Source: Clostridia bacterium DTU080 (GTDB lineage: Bacteria > Bacillota > Limnochordia > DTU080). From it: a stretch of DNA of 14,512 nucleotides. Below the pieces are notes generated by a model. That model did not search any database, had not been told where the DNA came from, and was given only the letters and a program-made list of their open reading frames with translations. Location: NCBI GenBank assembly GCA_001513395.1, contig LFTP01000037.1:1-14512 (forward strand). The letters run 5' to 3'. A program made the position numbers and the translations under genes. Shown here piece by piece: positions 1 through 6,780 of the stretch. Within the stretch, counting starts at the first letter, position 1, and each line of letters begins with the position of its first letter.

Positions 1-29
1 GTGGGCTCGGAGATGTGTATAAGAGACAG
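1..29 (+). other. Nextera transposase adapter (assembly contamination)
   Basis: The first 29 bases match the 3' part of the Illumina Nextera read-2 transposase oligonucleotide. Bases 1-10 (GTGGGCTCGG) belong to the adapter arm. Bases 11-29 (AGATGTGTATAAGAGACAG) are the 19-base Tn5 mosaic end. They are not genomic. Read in frame with the following gene, they create a false GTG start at base 15 and the artefactual N-terminus MYKRQ, which should be removed from any predicted protein. Genomic sequence begins at base 30. Confidence 0.98.
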
Positions 30-563
30 GGACAGTACACGTGGTCGCGCACGAAAGAGGCGGGAGGAAGCAGCCTGCTTTCCGCCGGTTGCCATGCGGT
101 CGACGCCCTGCGCTGGTTCGGCGGCGATATCGTAGAGGTTTTCGGCTACACCGCCCCGCACTTCGAGGGCAGCGATTACGAATTTGAGCCTAACATGGTC
201 GCTTTGCTGCGATTTGCCAATGGTGCCACGGGCAAAGTATCCTCGTTGCTCGAGTGCACAACGCCCTACATCTTTAACGTGAAGCTGTTCGGAGAAAAGG
301 GTACCATTCGCAATAACAAGGTCTACTCCGCCGAGAAGTATCCCGGACAGCTCGACTACCTCGAGTATCCGACCATCCTGCCCGACAGCGGCGACGTCAC
401 ACACCATCCGTTCCAGGCACAGATCGATCACTTCATCGATTGCCTCCTCAAGGGAGTGCCCTCGCACACCGACATCAACGATGCGGCCAAGACCATGGAA
501 GTGTGCTTTGCCATCGATCAGTCCCTGGCGACCGGCAAGCCCGTACGTCTACCGTTGCCGTAA
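30..563 (+). CDS. Gfo/Idh/MocA family oxidoreductase, C-terminal part (5' truncated)
   Basis: This is the C-terminal half (177 residues) of an NAD(P)-dependent sugar or inositol dehydrogenase-like protein. The N-terminal Rossmann domain and its EKP motif lie off the contig end. The fragment opens in the catalytic/substrate domain with a GGSSLLSAGCHAVDALRW segment. This is the family's G-x-H-x-x-D motif, with H22 and D25 of the fragment as likely active-site residues. The beta-sheet domain follows (residues about 45-115, including VALLRFANGATGKVSS and LFGEKGTIRNNK), then a terminal helix with HPFQAQIDHFIDCLLKG. Family members are usually about 330-390 residues, so roughly half is missing. No start codon can be assigned because everything before base 30 is adapter. 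The stop is TAA, followed 37 bases later by a GC-rich hairpin. Family is confident. The substrate (myo-inositol, glucose or another polyol or sugar) cannot be told. Confidence 0.9.
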   Translation, partial: GQYTWSRTKEAGGSSLLSAGCHAVDALRWFGGDIVEVFGYTAPHFEGSDYEFEPNMVALLRFANGATGKVSSLLECTTPYIFNVKLFGEKGTIRNNKVYSAEKYPGQLDYLEYPTILPDSGDVTHHPFQAQIDHFIDCLLKGVPSHTDINDAAKTMEVCFAIDQSLATGKPVRLPLP

Positions 564-599
564 GAAAAAGACCCGTTGTCCTTGGCGAATGAAACAGAT

Positions 600-626
600 G
601 GGGGCATCATCGGCCCCCGTCTTATC
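600..626 (+). terminator. Candidate rho-independent terminator after the truncated oxidoreductase
   Basis: A 6-bp all-GC stem (GGGGGC at 600-605 pairing with GCCCCC at 613-618) encloses a 7-base loop. It is followed by the moderately T-rich GTCTTATCCTTATT. It sits between the oxidoreductase stop (563) and the binding-protein start (661), so it could end the first transcript or act as a partial terminator within an operon. The T-tract is interrupted, so strength is uncertain. Confidence 0.6.
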
Positions 627-646
627 CTTATTACAAACATCGATGC

Positions 647-655
647 AAGGGGGAG
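647..655 (+). promoter_or_regulatory. Ribosome binding site fixing the GTG start at 661
   Basis: AAGGGGGAG lies 5 bases before GTG at 661. The frame is open much further upstream (to 481), running into the previous gene, but only the 661 GTG has a Shine-Dalgarno and places the signal peptide at the N-terminus. An ATG at 659 is in another frame. Confidence 0.8.
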
Positions 656-660
656 AAGAT

Positions 661-1926
661 GTGCACGGAAGATTGAAATCAATGCCGCTGGTCGTTGCCT
701 TCGTTCTGATACTGATAATGTCATTGAGTTCCTCGGCAGCGCCGGTCAAAGTGACCATGATTGCCGAAACTCGGGAAACGCATCTGCAGTGGCAAGAAGA
801 GATGAAAGCCAAGTTCGAAGCCGAACATCCGAATGTGACCATTGAGCTGGTCAGCACTGCTGGGACGGGTCTGACGCAGAAAATGCAGGCTATGCTGGCT
901 GCAGGATTGCCGTTGGAAATAGGGTACATGGATCCTTGGCTTATTGTCCAGTGGGCCAAAGAGGGAGTCCTGGAGGATCTCACCCCGTATATGCAAAGAT
1001 CCCGGTCACAATTTGCCGACTGGTATCCGTCCGCTTTCGATCTGTATCGTTTGGGGGACGCAGTCTATGGTCTTCCTCAGGATCTTCAGATCACTGGCAT
1101 TTTCTACAACGTAGATGCCTTTCACGAATCGGGCTTGCCTCTGCCCCGTGTTGATTGGAATCTGGCGGATCTCAGGGAGGCCGCTCGGCGTTTGACCAAA
1201 CGTGCTGCCGACGGCACGGTCTCTCGCTATGGTTTCCGCATTCCAAACGGTCGAAACTTCCTGCCCACGATCTGGGCGCACGGCGGTGAGTTATTCGACA
1301 GCTGGACGGAGCCGACACGGTTTATCGGTAATAACGACAAGGTGGCTGCGGGTTTCGAATACCTGGCTGAACTCGTCAGCTCGGGTGTCGTGCCTGACAA
1401 AACCAACCATGGAAGGATTGATGTGACCAACGGTTTTATGGCCGGTCAGGTGGCCATGGTCCAGACCAACTCCATCTCCATCGCCCACTACGGCGCCATC
1501 AAATCCTTCACCTGGGACGTGGCTCCGCTCCCGGTAGGCGAGGCCGGCAGAATCCCGTTTATCAACGCCATCGGTTGGTTTATAATCAAGGACTCTGCGC
1601 ATAAGGACGAAGCTTGGGAGGTCTTGCGTTACTTCACGACACCGGAAGCTTTGCGCCGTCGGGTAGAGATTGTCGGTAACGTGCCGCCCAGCGCCCGAGT
1701 TGTCCAGTCCGTCTGGATTCCGGGACGTCAAGCTCCGGCCAGCCGTCAAGTATTGTTCCTCGACGTAGAAAAGGCCGGCTCACCCTGGCCCATTCATAAT
1801 GACATCTGGGCTCCGGTGGACAGACAGGGGATGGCAGCCATTTGGGGTGAAATCCCGGTCAGAAGCGCTTTGGAAAACATGGAGGCTATGATTACCGCCA
1901 TCATTAAGGACTTCGCACGGAACTAG
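661..1926 (+). CDS. Extracellular solute-binding protein family 1 (sugar ABC transporter)
   Basis: This is a 421-residue periplasmic or extracytoplasmic binding protein of the MalE/UgpB type. It would capture a sugar or oligosaccharide for an ABC importer. The N-terminus is a classic Sec signal: basic HGRLKS, hydrophobic core PLVVAFVLILIMSL, then SSSAA with likely cleavage after A26 or A27. There is no Cys at the cleavage site, so it is not a lipoprotein. Family signatures in the mature part include KFEAEHPNVTIEL, a GYMDPWLIVQWAKEGVLEDLTPYM segment, GLPQDLQITGIFYNVDAF, NGFMAGQVAMV and DEAWEVLRYFTTPEA. The start is GTG, set by the Shine-Dalgarno at 647-655. No permease or ATPase gene is adjacent: the next gene converges on the opposite strand. 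It is therefore an orphan that must borrow a transporter encoded elsewhere. The ligand is unknown. Confidence 0.93.
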   Translation: MHGRLKSMPLVVAFVLILIMSLSSSAAPVKVTMIAETRETHLQWQEEMKAKFEAEHPNVTIELVSTAGTGLTQKMQAMLAAGLPLEIGYMDPWLIVQWAKEGVLEDLTPYMQRSRSQFADWYPSAFDLYRLGDAVYGLPQDLQITGIFYNVDAFHESGLPLPRVDWNLADLREAARRLTKRAADGTVSRYGFRIPNGRNFLPTIWAHGGELFDSWTEPTRFIGNNDKVAAGFEYLAELVSSGVVPDKTNHGRIDVTNGFMAGQVAMVQTNSISIAHYGAIKSFTWDVAPLPVGEAGRIPFINAIGWFIIKDSAHKDEAWEVLRYFTTPEALRRRVEIVGNVPPSARVVQSVWIPGRQAPASRQVLFLDVEKAGSPWPIHNDIWAPVDRQGMAAIWGEIPVRSALENMEAMITAIIKDFARN

Positions 1927-1953
1927 AGAGCGTCTGAGCTGAGCACTTGATCT

Positions 1954-1994
1954 GATCGACCCTCGCAGACCTTGCCGGTCTGGGGAGATCGATT
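1954..1994. other. Imperfect long hairpin downstream of the binding-protein gene
   Basis: The inner stem CAGACC (1966-1971) pairs with GGTCTG (1977-1982) across a TTGCC loop. It is extended by CCC (1960-1962) with GGG (1983-1985) and by GATCGA (1954-1959) with TCGATT (1989-1994). There is no T-tract, so this is a structured 3' region or a weak terminator. Confidence 0.4.
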
Positions 1995-2049
1995 CTGTGC
2001 GGCGACCGCCGCTTGCTCAACCGGCCTAATTAAGAACCTCTGTCGATGT

Positions 2050-2075
2050 AAGGCCGCGGCACCTGCTGCGGCCTT
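2050..2075. terminator. Strong hairpin between convergent genes, candidate bidirectional terminator
   Basis: AAGGCCGCGGC (2050-2060) pairs with GCTGCGGCCTT (2065-2075). This gives an 11-bp stem with one G-T wobble and an ACCT tetraloop. It lies between the stop of the binding-protein gene (1926, +) and the stop of the dehydrogenase (2124, -), where a shared terminator is expected. Neither flank has a real T-tract, so it may work with Rho or only as a 3'-end stabiliser. Confidence 0.5.
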
Positions 2076-2123
2076 GCGTTCGTATGCACCCTATGATGCC
2101 CTTTGAGCCGCGGCACACCCGCT

Positions 2124-3119
2124 TTATTCAGGCATCTGAAGCAACACCTTGCCGGTGCGACCGGCTGCGAATTCGGCGAAGGCCTTGGCGGCGTCGCGTA
2201 GCGGGAAACGGTGAGTGACGAGCTTCTCCACGGCTAACCCTCGGCGGTAGAGCTCAGCCATCTGTTCATACTCGCTTAAATGGAAGAACCAGCTGCCCAT
2301 CAAGGTGATATCCTGCCGGATGAGGTCTCTGCCGATATTCACAGGCACATCACCCTGTTCGCCAAGGGCCATGACCGTGCCCGCCTTGCCAACCAAACGG
2401 AAGGCCTGCAAGAGAGCGTCGGAGCGACCCACGCACTCGATACAGCAGTGCGCCATAGCGCCGCGCGTGATGTCTTTGACAGCGGCAATCGGATCCGTCT
2501 CACGGCTGTTGATGAGGTGACGGGCGCCGAGTTCCCGGGCCAACTCCAACCGCCGGTCATTGACGTCGACGGCAATCACCTCGGTGCCCAGGAAGCTCTG
2601 CATCAGGGTATTGCCCAGACCTATGGGGCCTACCCCGAGGACGACCACGACATCACCGGGCTGAGTACCGATGCGCTTGGCGGCATGATACGGAACCCCA
2701 AGCCCGTCGCCCGAGAGAAGCACGCCGACCTCGTCGGGAATATCGTCCGCCAGTTTCACCAGCGCATGCTCCGGCGCTGCCAGCAGCTGAGCATGCGTCC
2801 CGGGCGTCCCACGCCGCTTGTCACAATAGGTATACTTCCCCTCTTGACACCAGTTGCACTGCCCGCAGCCCCAGATGGCGTGTACGCCGACCCGGTCGCC
2901 GGGTTTGAGAGCCTGAGTGCCATTCGTTTCCACCACTACTCCCATCGCTTCATGCCCCGCATTGAAAGCCATCGGCTTGGAGCTCCGGTATGCTCCGAGC
3001 TCACTGCCGCAAAGAGCTGAGTAGCGGAGGCCGATTAACGCCTCGCCCGGACCGGGTACCGGGTCCTGAAACTCGCCGATTTCGATCTGTTCATTACCCA
3101 GAAGCCTGACTCCTTGCAT
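2124..3119 (-). CDS. Zinc-dependent medium-chain alcohol/polyol dehydrogenase
   Basis: This 331-residue cytosolic MDR-superfamily enzyme oxidises an alcohol or polyol with a nicotinamide cofactor. The catalytic-zinc site is visible as C37 (SALCGSE) with H56-E57 (AGHEAMG). The structural-zinc lobe is complete, with C85, C88, C91 and C99 in CGQCNWCQEGKYTYC. The Rossmann fold has GVGPIG at 162-167. D185 ends the second strand (VIAVDVNDRR), which favours NAD over NADP. Length is typical of the sorbitol/threonine dehydrogenase-like group. ATG at 3119 is preceded on the minus strand by AAGGGGAG at good spacing. The gene stands alone and converges on the binding-protein gene. The neighbourhood suggests a sugar alcohol or sugar substrate, but the exact one cannot be read from the sequence. 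Confidence 0.93.
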   Translation of the reverse strand: MQGVRLLGNEQIEIGEFQDPVPGPGEALIGLRYSALCGSELGAYRSSKPMAFNAGHEAMGVVVETNGTQALKPGDRVGVHAIWGCGQCNWCQEGKYTYCDKRRGTPGTHAQLLAAPEHALVKLADDIPDEVGVLLSGDGLGVPYHAAKRIGTQPGDVVVVLGVGPIGLGNTLMQSFLGTEVIAVDVNDRRLELARELGARHLINSRETDPIAAVKDITRGAMAHCCIECVGRSDALLQAFRLVGKAGTVMALGEQGDVPVNIGRDLIRQDITLMGSWFFHLSEYEQMAELYRRGLAVEKLVTHRFPLRDAAKAFAEFAAGRTGKVLLQMPE

Positions 3120-4400
3120 CGTGCACTCCCCTTTCCCAACCGGCGACGCTTTGCGATTGTCGTTTCACATTGGGTTACTTGGCCACCCTATCATGGGGAC
3201 TCGCTCTTATGGCATTATCGTTCAAAAGACGCCTACATAGATGATGCGACCGGGATCAAAGATGCAGGAGGGCTGACCCTTGCCGCTTATACCTCGATCA
3301 CTATACAGACCAACCCGCTCCGCGGAGCAGGCCCCTGTTGCGAAAGAGATGGTTGGCTACGAACACCGTGCCCGCATGGGCTGTGGTCGGCTTCAGCTCC
3401 TCAGTCTTGACAGCAGCTCCCTGCGTGCCACACTCCCTACCGAGTCTTCATCGAGAATCACCGCATCCAAGACATGAGCGACATGGGGCGCCCGGCCCTC
3501 TTTCAAACAGAGATCGAGATTGATGTCGCCATCCACCAGGACACACAAGCCTTCTTATCTACAGGAGTGATGCAAAGCCGCACCCAACCGCGAAGAGTAC
3601 TTCCAAGCCAGCAAAGACACTCCTGCAAACCTCTCGCCGCTTTTTCAACTGTAGAGCACTGAACGTCGAGTCTGCGGATGTGACCTCGCCTGAGATCAAA
3701 ACGCAATACGTCTTAAGGGTTCCGTGCCTGGCCGTGATCGCCAGTGTCACATCGCACAGGTGGAAAGTCCCGGTTTGCCCGGCCATGGATCGGCGCATTC
3801 AGGCGACAAACCCGTTTTGCACGTCCAAGACGAACCGGAGAAGCGACAGCTTCCGTTGCCGCCCGGTCATCAACGACGACACCGGGTGCATGCGCCGTTC
3901 GAGATCCTCATCCGGGCATTCGCGGGATCGGACGGTTCGTTTCAAGTCGCCGACATGGTTTGGATCGCCTCCACTGCCCCGGTTCGACTACCAAGCGCAA
4001 GAGGTCAAGGAATCCCCGGTACTCCGGACACTGGGTCTACCACGTCCACCGGTTTCAACACGTCGATGTTGTGCTCAATCAGTCTCAACCTAACCATCAC
4101 CGTTGCGGTAAGCCTGACGTACAACCGACTTCTCTCGCCGCAGGCAATCGCGCCACATCTGCACGAGCAACGGGATATGGGTGCAAGACACCACGCGCCG
4201 TTCGGAGCGACCCAAGGCGGTCGACACGAGTGTACCCAACCTGACGCGCTCGGCCCCACCTGCGGACGGGACTCAGTCTTATTACTTAACGATTTCTCGT
4301 TCGACAGCCCAAGTTGTCCCAAACCCAATCCAGTTTTCATTCAACTCAGTTTCATCTATGGCAGTATCTGGTTTCATGCGCTACTATGAACTTGGCAAGC
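3120..4400. other. Gene-poor stretch between the dehydrogenase and the second oxidoreductase
   Basis: This is about 1.3 kb without a convincing intact gene. Several plus-strand frames are open (for example 3724-4389), but their translations are rich in R, P, S, T and C, overlap one another in different frames, lack ribosome binding sites and resemble no family I know. The minus strand is more protein-like between 3393 and 3987 but is interrupted (see the pseudogene entry). It should contain the promoters of the dehydrogenase (near 3120-3260, -) and of the oxidoreductase (before 4401, +), but I see no clear -35/-10 pair for either. No tRNA, rRNA, CRISPR repeat or long direct repeat was seen. 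Confidence 0.5.
3393..3987 (-). pseudogene. Possible broken minus-strand gene, unrecognised
   Basis: On the minus strand one frame is open from 3987 to 3559 except for a single TGA at 3799-3801. The two halves read ...GGDPNHVGDLKRTVRSRE...LRFVLDVQNGFVA, stop, then MRRSMAGQTGTFHLCDVTL.... After the TAG at 3559 a different frame is open from 3554 to 3393 and ends in a normal-looking C-terminus (VLVDGDINLDL...HVLDAVILDEDSVG...ELLSRLRS, then TGA). Together this could be a decayed gene of about 600 bp, with one nonsense codon and one frameshift near 3557-3620. I do not recognise the family. The alternative is non-coding sequence with chance open frames. The in-frame TGA could also reflect a sequencing error. 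Confidence 0.3.
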
Positions 4401-4410
4401 AAAGGAGGGG
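4401..4410 (+). promoter_or_regulatory. Strong ribosome binding site fixing the ATG start at 4418
   Basis: AAAGGAGGGG ends 7 bases before ATG at 4418. The frame stays open back to 4181, but the upstream part reads as junk and the nucleotide-binding Rossmann strand begins right after this ATG, so 4418 is the start. Confidence 0.88.
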
Positions 4411-4417
4411 ACCTGCC

Positions 4418-5419
4418 ATGTCGTTAAAAGTCGCCATTTTCGGTACTGGTGAGGTAGCGAGAAAGAGCTATCTTCCACAACTGGCGAAATGCCGGGACAT
4501 CACCCTCAGTTACTTCAATCGCACCAGAGAGAAGGCTGTGAAGATAGCCGAGCAATACGGGGGCTGGGTGGCGGATTCGCCGGCAGAGCTGATGGCGGAC
4601 GAGCCGGATACCGTATTGGTATTGACTCGCGAGAATCAACGCTATGACGCGGCAATGACCCTACTGGAGTTTAAACCGAAAAGGTTGTTCTTTGAAAAGC
4701 CGTTGGTTGCCCAACGCGACCAGGCCAACGTGGTGGAGGACGACTTCTTCAAAGCGAAAGAGATCCTTCAGCGGGCGCAAGAACAAGGCACAGAGACGGC
4801 GATGGTGTTCAATTACCGCTTCTTTGACCAAACGCGCAGAGCCAAAAGGATCATTGACGAAAGAGATTTCGGTTGCCCCAAACACGTGACAGGGCTGGTC
4901 CACTATGCCTGTTGGAGTCACTGCATCGACCTGATCATGCATTTTTGCGGCCCCATCGCCGAGGTGACAGCCCTGCGCAGCCGAGATGGGAGCTCCGGCG
5001 CTTACGCCATAACGGCAGCATTTCGCCTGGACAACGACGCTACCGGGACGATCATCGGCACGAATAACATTCACTTTAACCTGCCGCTGTACGAACTGAC
5101 CTTTGCGTTTGCGCACGGTCGGTTGAGCACGCGCGACCTGGACGGCGATTTGGAAGTGCTCGATTACCGTACCAACATGCACGAGGTCTATGGGCTGAGC
5201 CGTATCAACTCTCGCTGGGATCAGTACCAGGCCTCGTTCGGCAAATCGCTTCATGCCTACCTCGAATCAATTCGGCAGGGCAGCCCGCCACCTGTTCCGG
5301 GAATCGCCGGGCTCTACGAACTGCAGTTTGAGGCGGCACTCAAGCGCTCTATCGCCCAGCAAAGGCCCGTGAACTTGGCAGAGGAGTTTCCGATCGAGCT
5401 GCCGCTCACAACCACATAA
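4418..5419 (+). CDS. Gfo/Idh/MocA family oxidoreductase
   Basis: This complete 333-residue NAD(P)-dependent oxidoreductase is likely a sugar or polyol dehydrogenase, or an enzyme acting on a modified sugar. The N-terminal Rossmann domain opens with SLKVAIFGTGEVARKSYLPQL (G9, G11 and A14 of the dinucleotide fold). Residues 50-70 cover the second half of the fold, and the family's EKP motif is at 93-95 (LFFEKPLV). NYR at 132-134 and the active-site H168/D171 in ACWSHCIDLIMHFCG open the C-terminal domain. The beta-sheet domain includes ITAAFRLDNDATGTIIGT and the terminal helix includes SFGKSLHAYLESIRQG. The GxGxxA version is slightly unusual in having V between E and A. It stands alone between two gene-poor stretches. 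It is a divergent paralogue of the truncated protein at 30-563. Family is confident, substrate unknown. Confidence 0.92.
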   Translation: MSLKVAIFGTGEVARKSYLPQLAKCRDITLSYFNRTREKAVKIAEQYGGWVADSPAELMADEPDTVLVLTRENQRYDAAMTLLEFKPKRLFFEKPLVAQRDQANVVEDDFFKAKEILQRAQEQGTETAMVFNYRFFDQTRRAKRIIDERDFGCPKHVTGLVHYACWSHCIDLIMHFCGPIAEVTALRSRDGSSGAYAITAAFRLDNDATGTIIGTNNIHFNLPLYELTFAFAHGRLSTRDLDGDLEVLDYRTNMHEVYGLSRINSRWDQYQASFGKSLHAYLESIRQGSPPPVPGIAGLYELQFEAALKRSIAQQRPVNLAEEFPIELPLTTT

Positions 5420-5560
5420 CCGCCTCGACAGCACGTCTGCCAAGTGTCAGCCAACACCGCCTTCTAAAGTCAGTGCAGTGCCGCGACAGCTCGGCATGGC
5501 GAGGGTTGATGGGGAAATGGTGTCTCTAAAAACGAGGCCGTTACCTAAAGGTTAGAAGAC

Positions 5561-5878
5561 CTATGTTGGCCTCTCTTCACTGTCCGTAAGCAAAGCCAAC
5601 AGTCTGTCGATACCGAGAGAGCGCAAGATCTTCGATGGGGGGCATAGCCATGTAGGCCATGTACTCGCCGTTCTTGGAAGCCTTGACGGGTTGTCCGGAG
5701 TTGATGCAGTGGTATCTCGAAAGCAGTGCGAACCGCATGTGCGAGCTACAAGGAGGAAAGGCTCGAGCTTGACCGCAAAACGACCTGTTGTTGCACCGAC
5801 AAAGCAGGCGGGAATGCTGTGGTTAGGCCATGCGCACCAAGTCGGGCTGCAGCCCGACTTGGTCGACGATCGGGGCTC
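5561..5878 (-). pseudogene. Possible gene remnant with a frameshift at a C6 tract
   Basis: Two minus-strand frames overlap. One is open from 5822 and contains SRYHCINSGQPVKASKNGEY then MAYMAMPP. The other is open from 5878 and ends with SKILRSLGIDRLLALLTDSE then ERPT and TAG at 5561. Each looks protein-like only on one side of a run of six C (plus strand G6, 5637-5642). Joining them there gives a continuous plausible C-terminus. That is what a single-base indel in a homopolymer would produce, either as a real mutation or as a sequence error. No start codon with a ribosome binding site is seen and the family is not recognised. Confidence 0.3.
5836..5863. repeat. Perfect 28-bp palindrome
   Basis: The arm ACCAAGTCGGGCTG (5836-5849) is followed immediately by its exact reverse complement (5850-5863). 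There is no spacer and no mismatch, and the centre is CTGCAG. As DNA it can form a cruciform. As RNA it makes a hairpin of at least 12 bp with a tight loop. No T-tract follows on either strand, so it is not a classical terminator. It lies in a gene-poor stretch and is not obviously the operator of a neighbouring gene. Confidence 0.85.
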
Positions 5879-6319
5879 TCATCTGAACCGGGCTGATGAA
5901 TCCATGCGAAGGTGATAGGATGGCTGGAGGACTTGGTGGGGCTGTTGTTGATCGGCGGGGTCAGGAAGGTGCAAAGAAGACGGGCCCAGTCTCGGAGCGA
6001 CTTGGCAGAAGGTATCGAGACTCTCCTGCCTTGCTTGCCCACGGTGCTGACACTCGCCGGTTTAACGATCGATCGCAAGGCCCGGCTTCACGGCGGGCAA
6101 TGCGCCGCCGAAGATCGGCACTGCGACGGTCTCAACACAGAACTGCGTTCGACCCCCACGACAGCAATCCAAGTATTGGGTATGGGTAGATGAGTCTGGG
6201 GTTACGACGGCATGTGAAGTGCTTGACGGATGTCGTCGCAGTAGGGGTGTGGGGCTTGTGGGTCAGTTTTCCACAGGCCCGCACCCAGCGAAAAGAGCTA
6301 AAAAACGCTCTGCCTCCAA

Positions 6320-6682
6320 TCAACCGGTGTTGGCGGTAGACCAAGCCGATAACGGGACCAGGATATCCTGCCAGATCGACTTCGCAAAGAAATCGGTATC
6401 TTCTTCCACCTCATAGGACCCTAACAGATTTGGGCCATCGGACCGAATTAGATAGGCTATGGAGGAAGGGTGTTGAGGTCTCCTATCCCGCGAGGATGTA
6501 GGCAGTTCCGCACCCTGCCGCATGGAGATCGAACGAAATCCCATAGTTCGGCGAAGATAAGTCGAACCCTCATGGGGGCCCCCCACAACATGCACTTCGA
6601 GACGGTAAACGAACATCTCGACGCAGATTGATGAGTCGCTGACATCTGGACGCCTATCGGATGAAGAACCAGTATCGGGCTC
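6320..6682 (-). pseudogene. Possible truncated minus-strand gene remnant, unrecognised
   Basis: A minus-strand frame open for 120 codons contains a protein-like stretch: MFVYRLEVHVVGG, GFRSISMRQGAELP, SSIAYLIRSDGPNLLGSYEV and EEDTDFFAKSIWQDILVPL. It then ends abruptly in a low-complexity tail and TGA at 6320. ATG at 6616 lacks a Shine-Dalgarno. The region above it is open in another frame (MASVVTVTDGKALIP..., to 6738), so the gene could be frameshifted near 6600-6620 and again near 6345. It lies downstream of the phosphodiesterase on the same strand. I do not recognise the family. A short unknown protein is the alternative. Confidence 0.3.
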
Positions 6683-6780
6683 TTATTCTGTCGAGGAATT
6701 AAGGCTTTACCATCTGTAACCGTCACAACCGACGCCATAAGCCCGCCGGTTCAACGTACGTGATGCTCGCCTCTTGTTTT

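Larger units (their letters stand above)
5420..6780. other. Gene-poor stretch with broken frames and a long palindrome
   Basis: About 1.36 kb lies between the oxidoreductase stop and the phosphodiesterase stop, with no intact recognisable gene. It holds a pair of small nested hairpins (5534-5573), two overlapping open minus-strand frames joined at a C6 tract (5561-5878), a perfect 28-bp palindrome (5836-5863) and a protein-like minus-strand frame (6320-6682). Plus-strand frames such as 5912-6193 and 6219-6416 have no ribosome binding site and no family resemblance. A weak hairpin (AACCG 6727-6731 with CGGTT 6747-6751) follows the phosphodiesterase stop on its own strand, without a T-tract. 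No tRNA, rRNA, IS ends or CRISPR units were seen. Confidence 0.5.

Noticed and set aside
481..660. N-terminal extension of the binding protein back to 481
   Set aside because: It overlaps the previous gene and the hairpin, and would bury the signal peptide 60 residues inside the protein.
3724..4389. A plus-strand open frame of 221 codons in the first gene-poor stretch
   Set aside because: It has no ribosome binding site, low-quality P/S/H/R-rich composition, other open frames overlapping it, and no family resemblance. It ends just before the real ribosome binding site at 4401.
4181..4417. N-terminal extension of the second oxidoreductase back to 4181
   Set aside because: The extension has no protein character, and the strong Shine-Dalgarno at 4401-4410 with the Rossmann strand right after ATG 4418 fixes the start.
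5730..5775. Resemblance of the minus strand (GCTCGCACATGCGGTTC) to the 3' strand of a group II intron domain V
   Set aside because: The matching 5' strand is only partly present (GAGCC) and the middle does not pair. No reverse transcriptase or intron boundary is seen, so similarity is probably chance.
6573..6585. GC palindrome-like run TGGGGGCCCCCCA
   Set aside because: It is a short homopolymer pair, not followed by a T-tract and not near a gene end, so it is not a supportable terminator.
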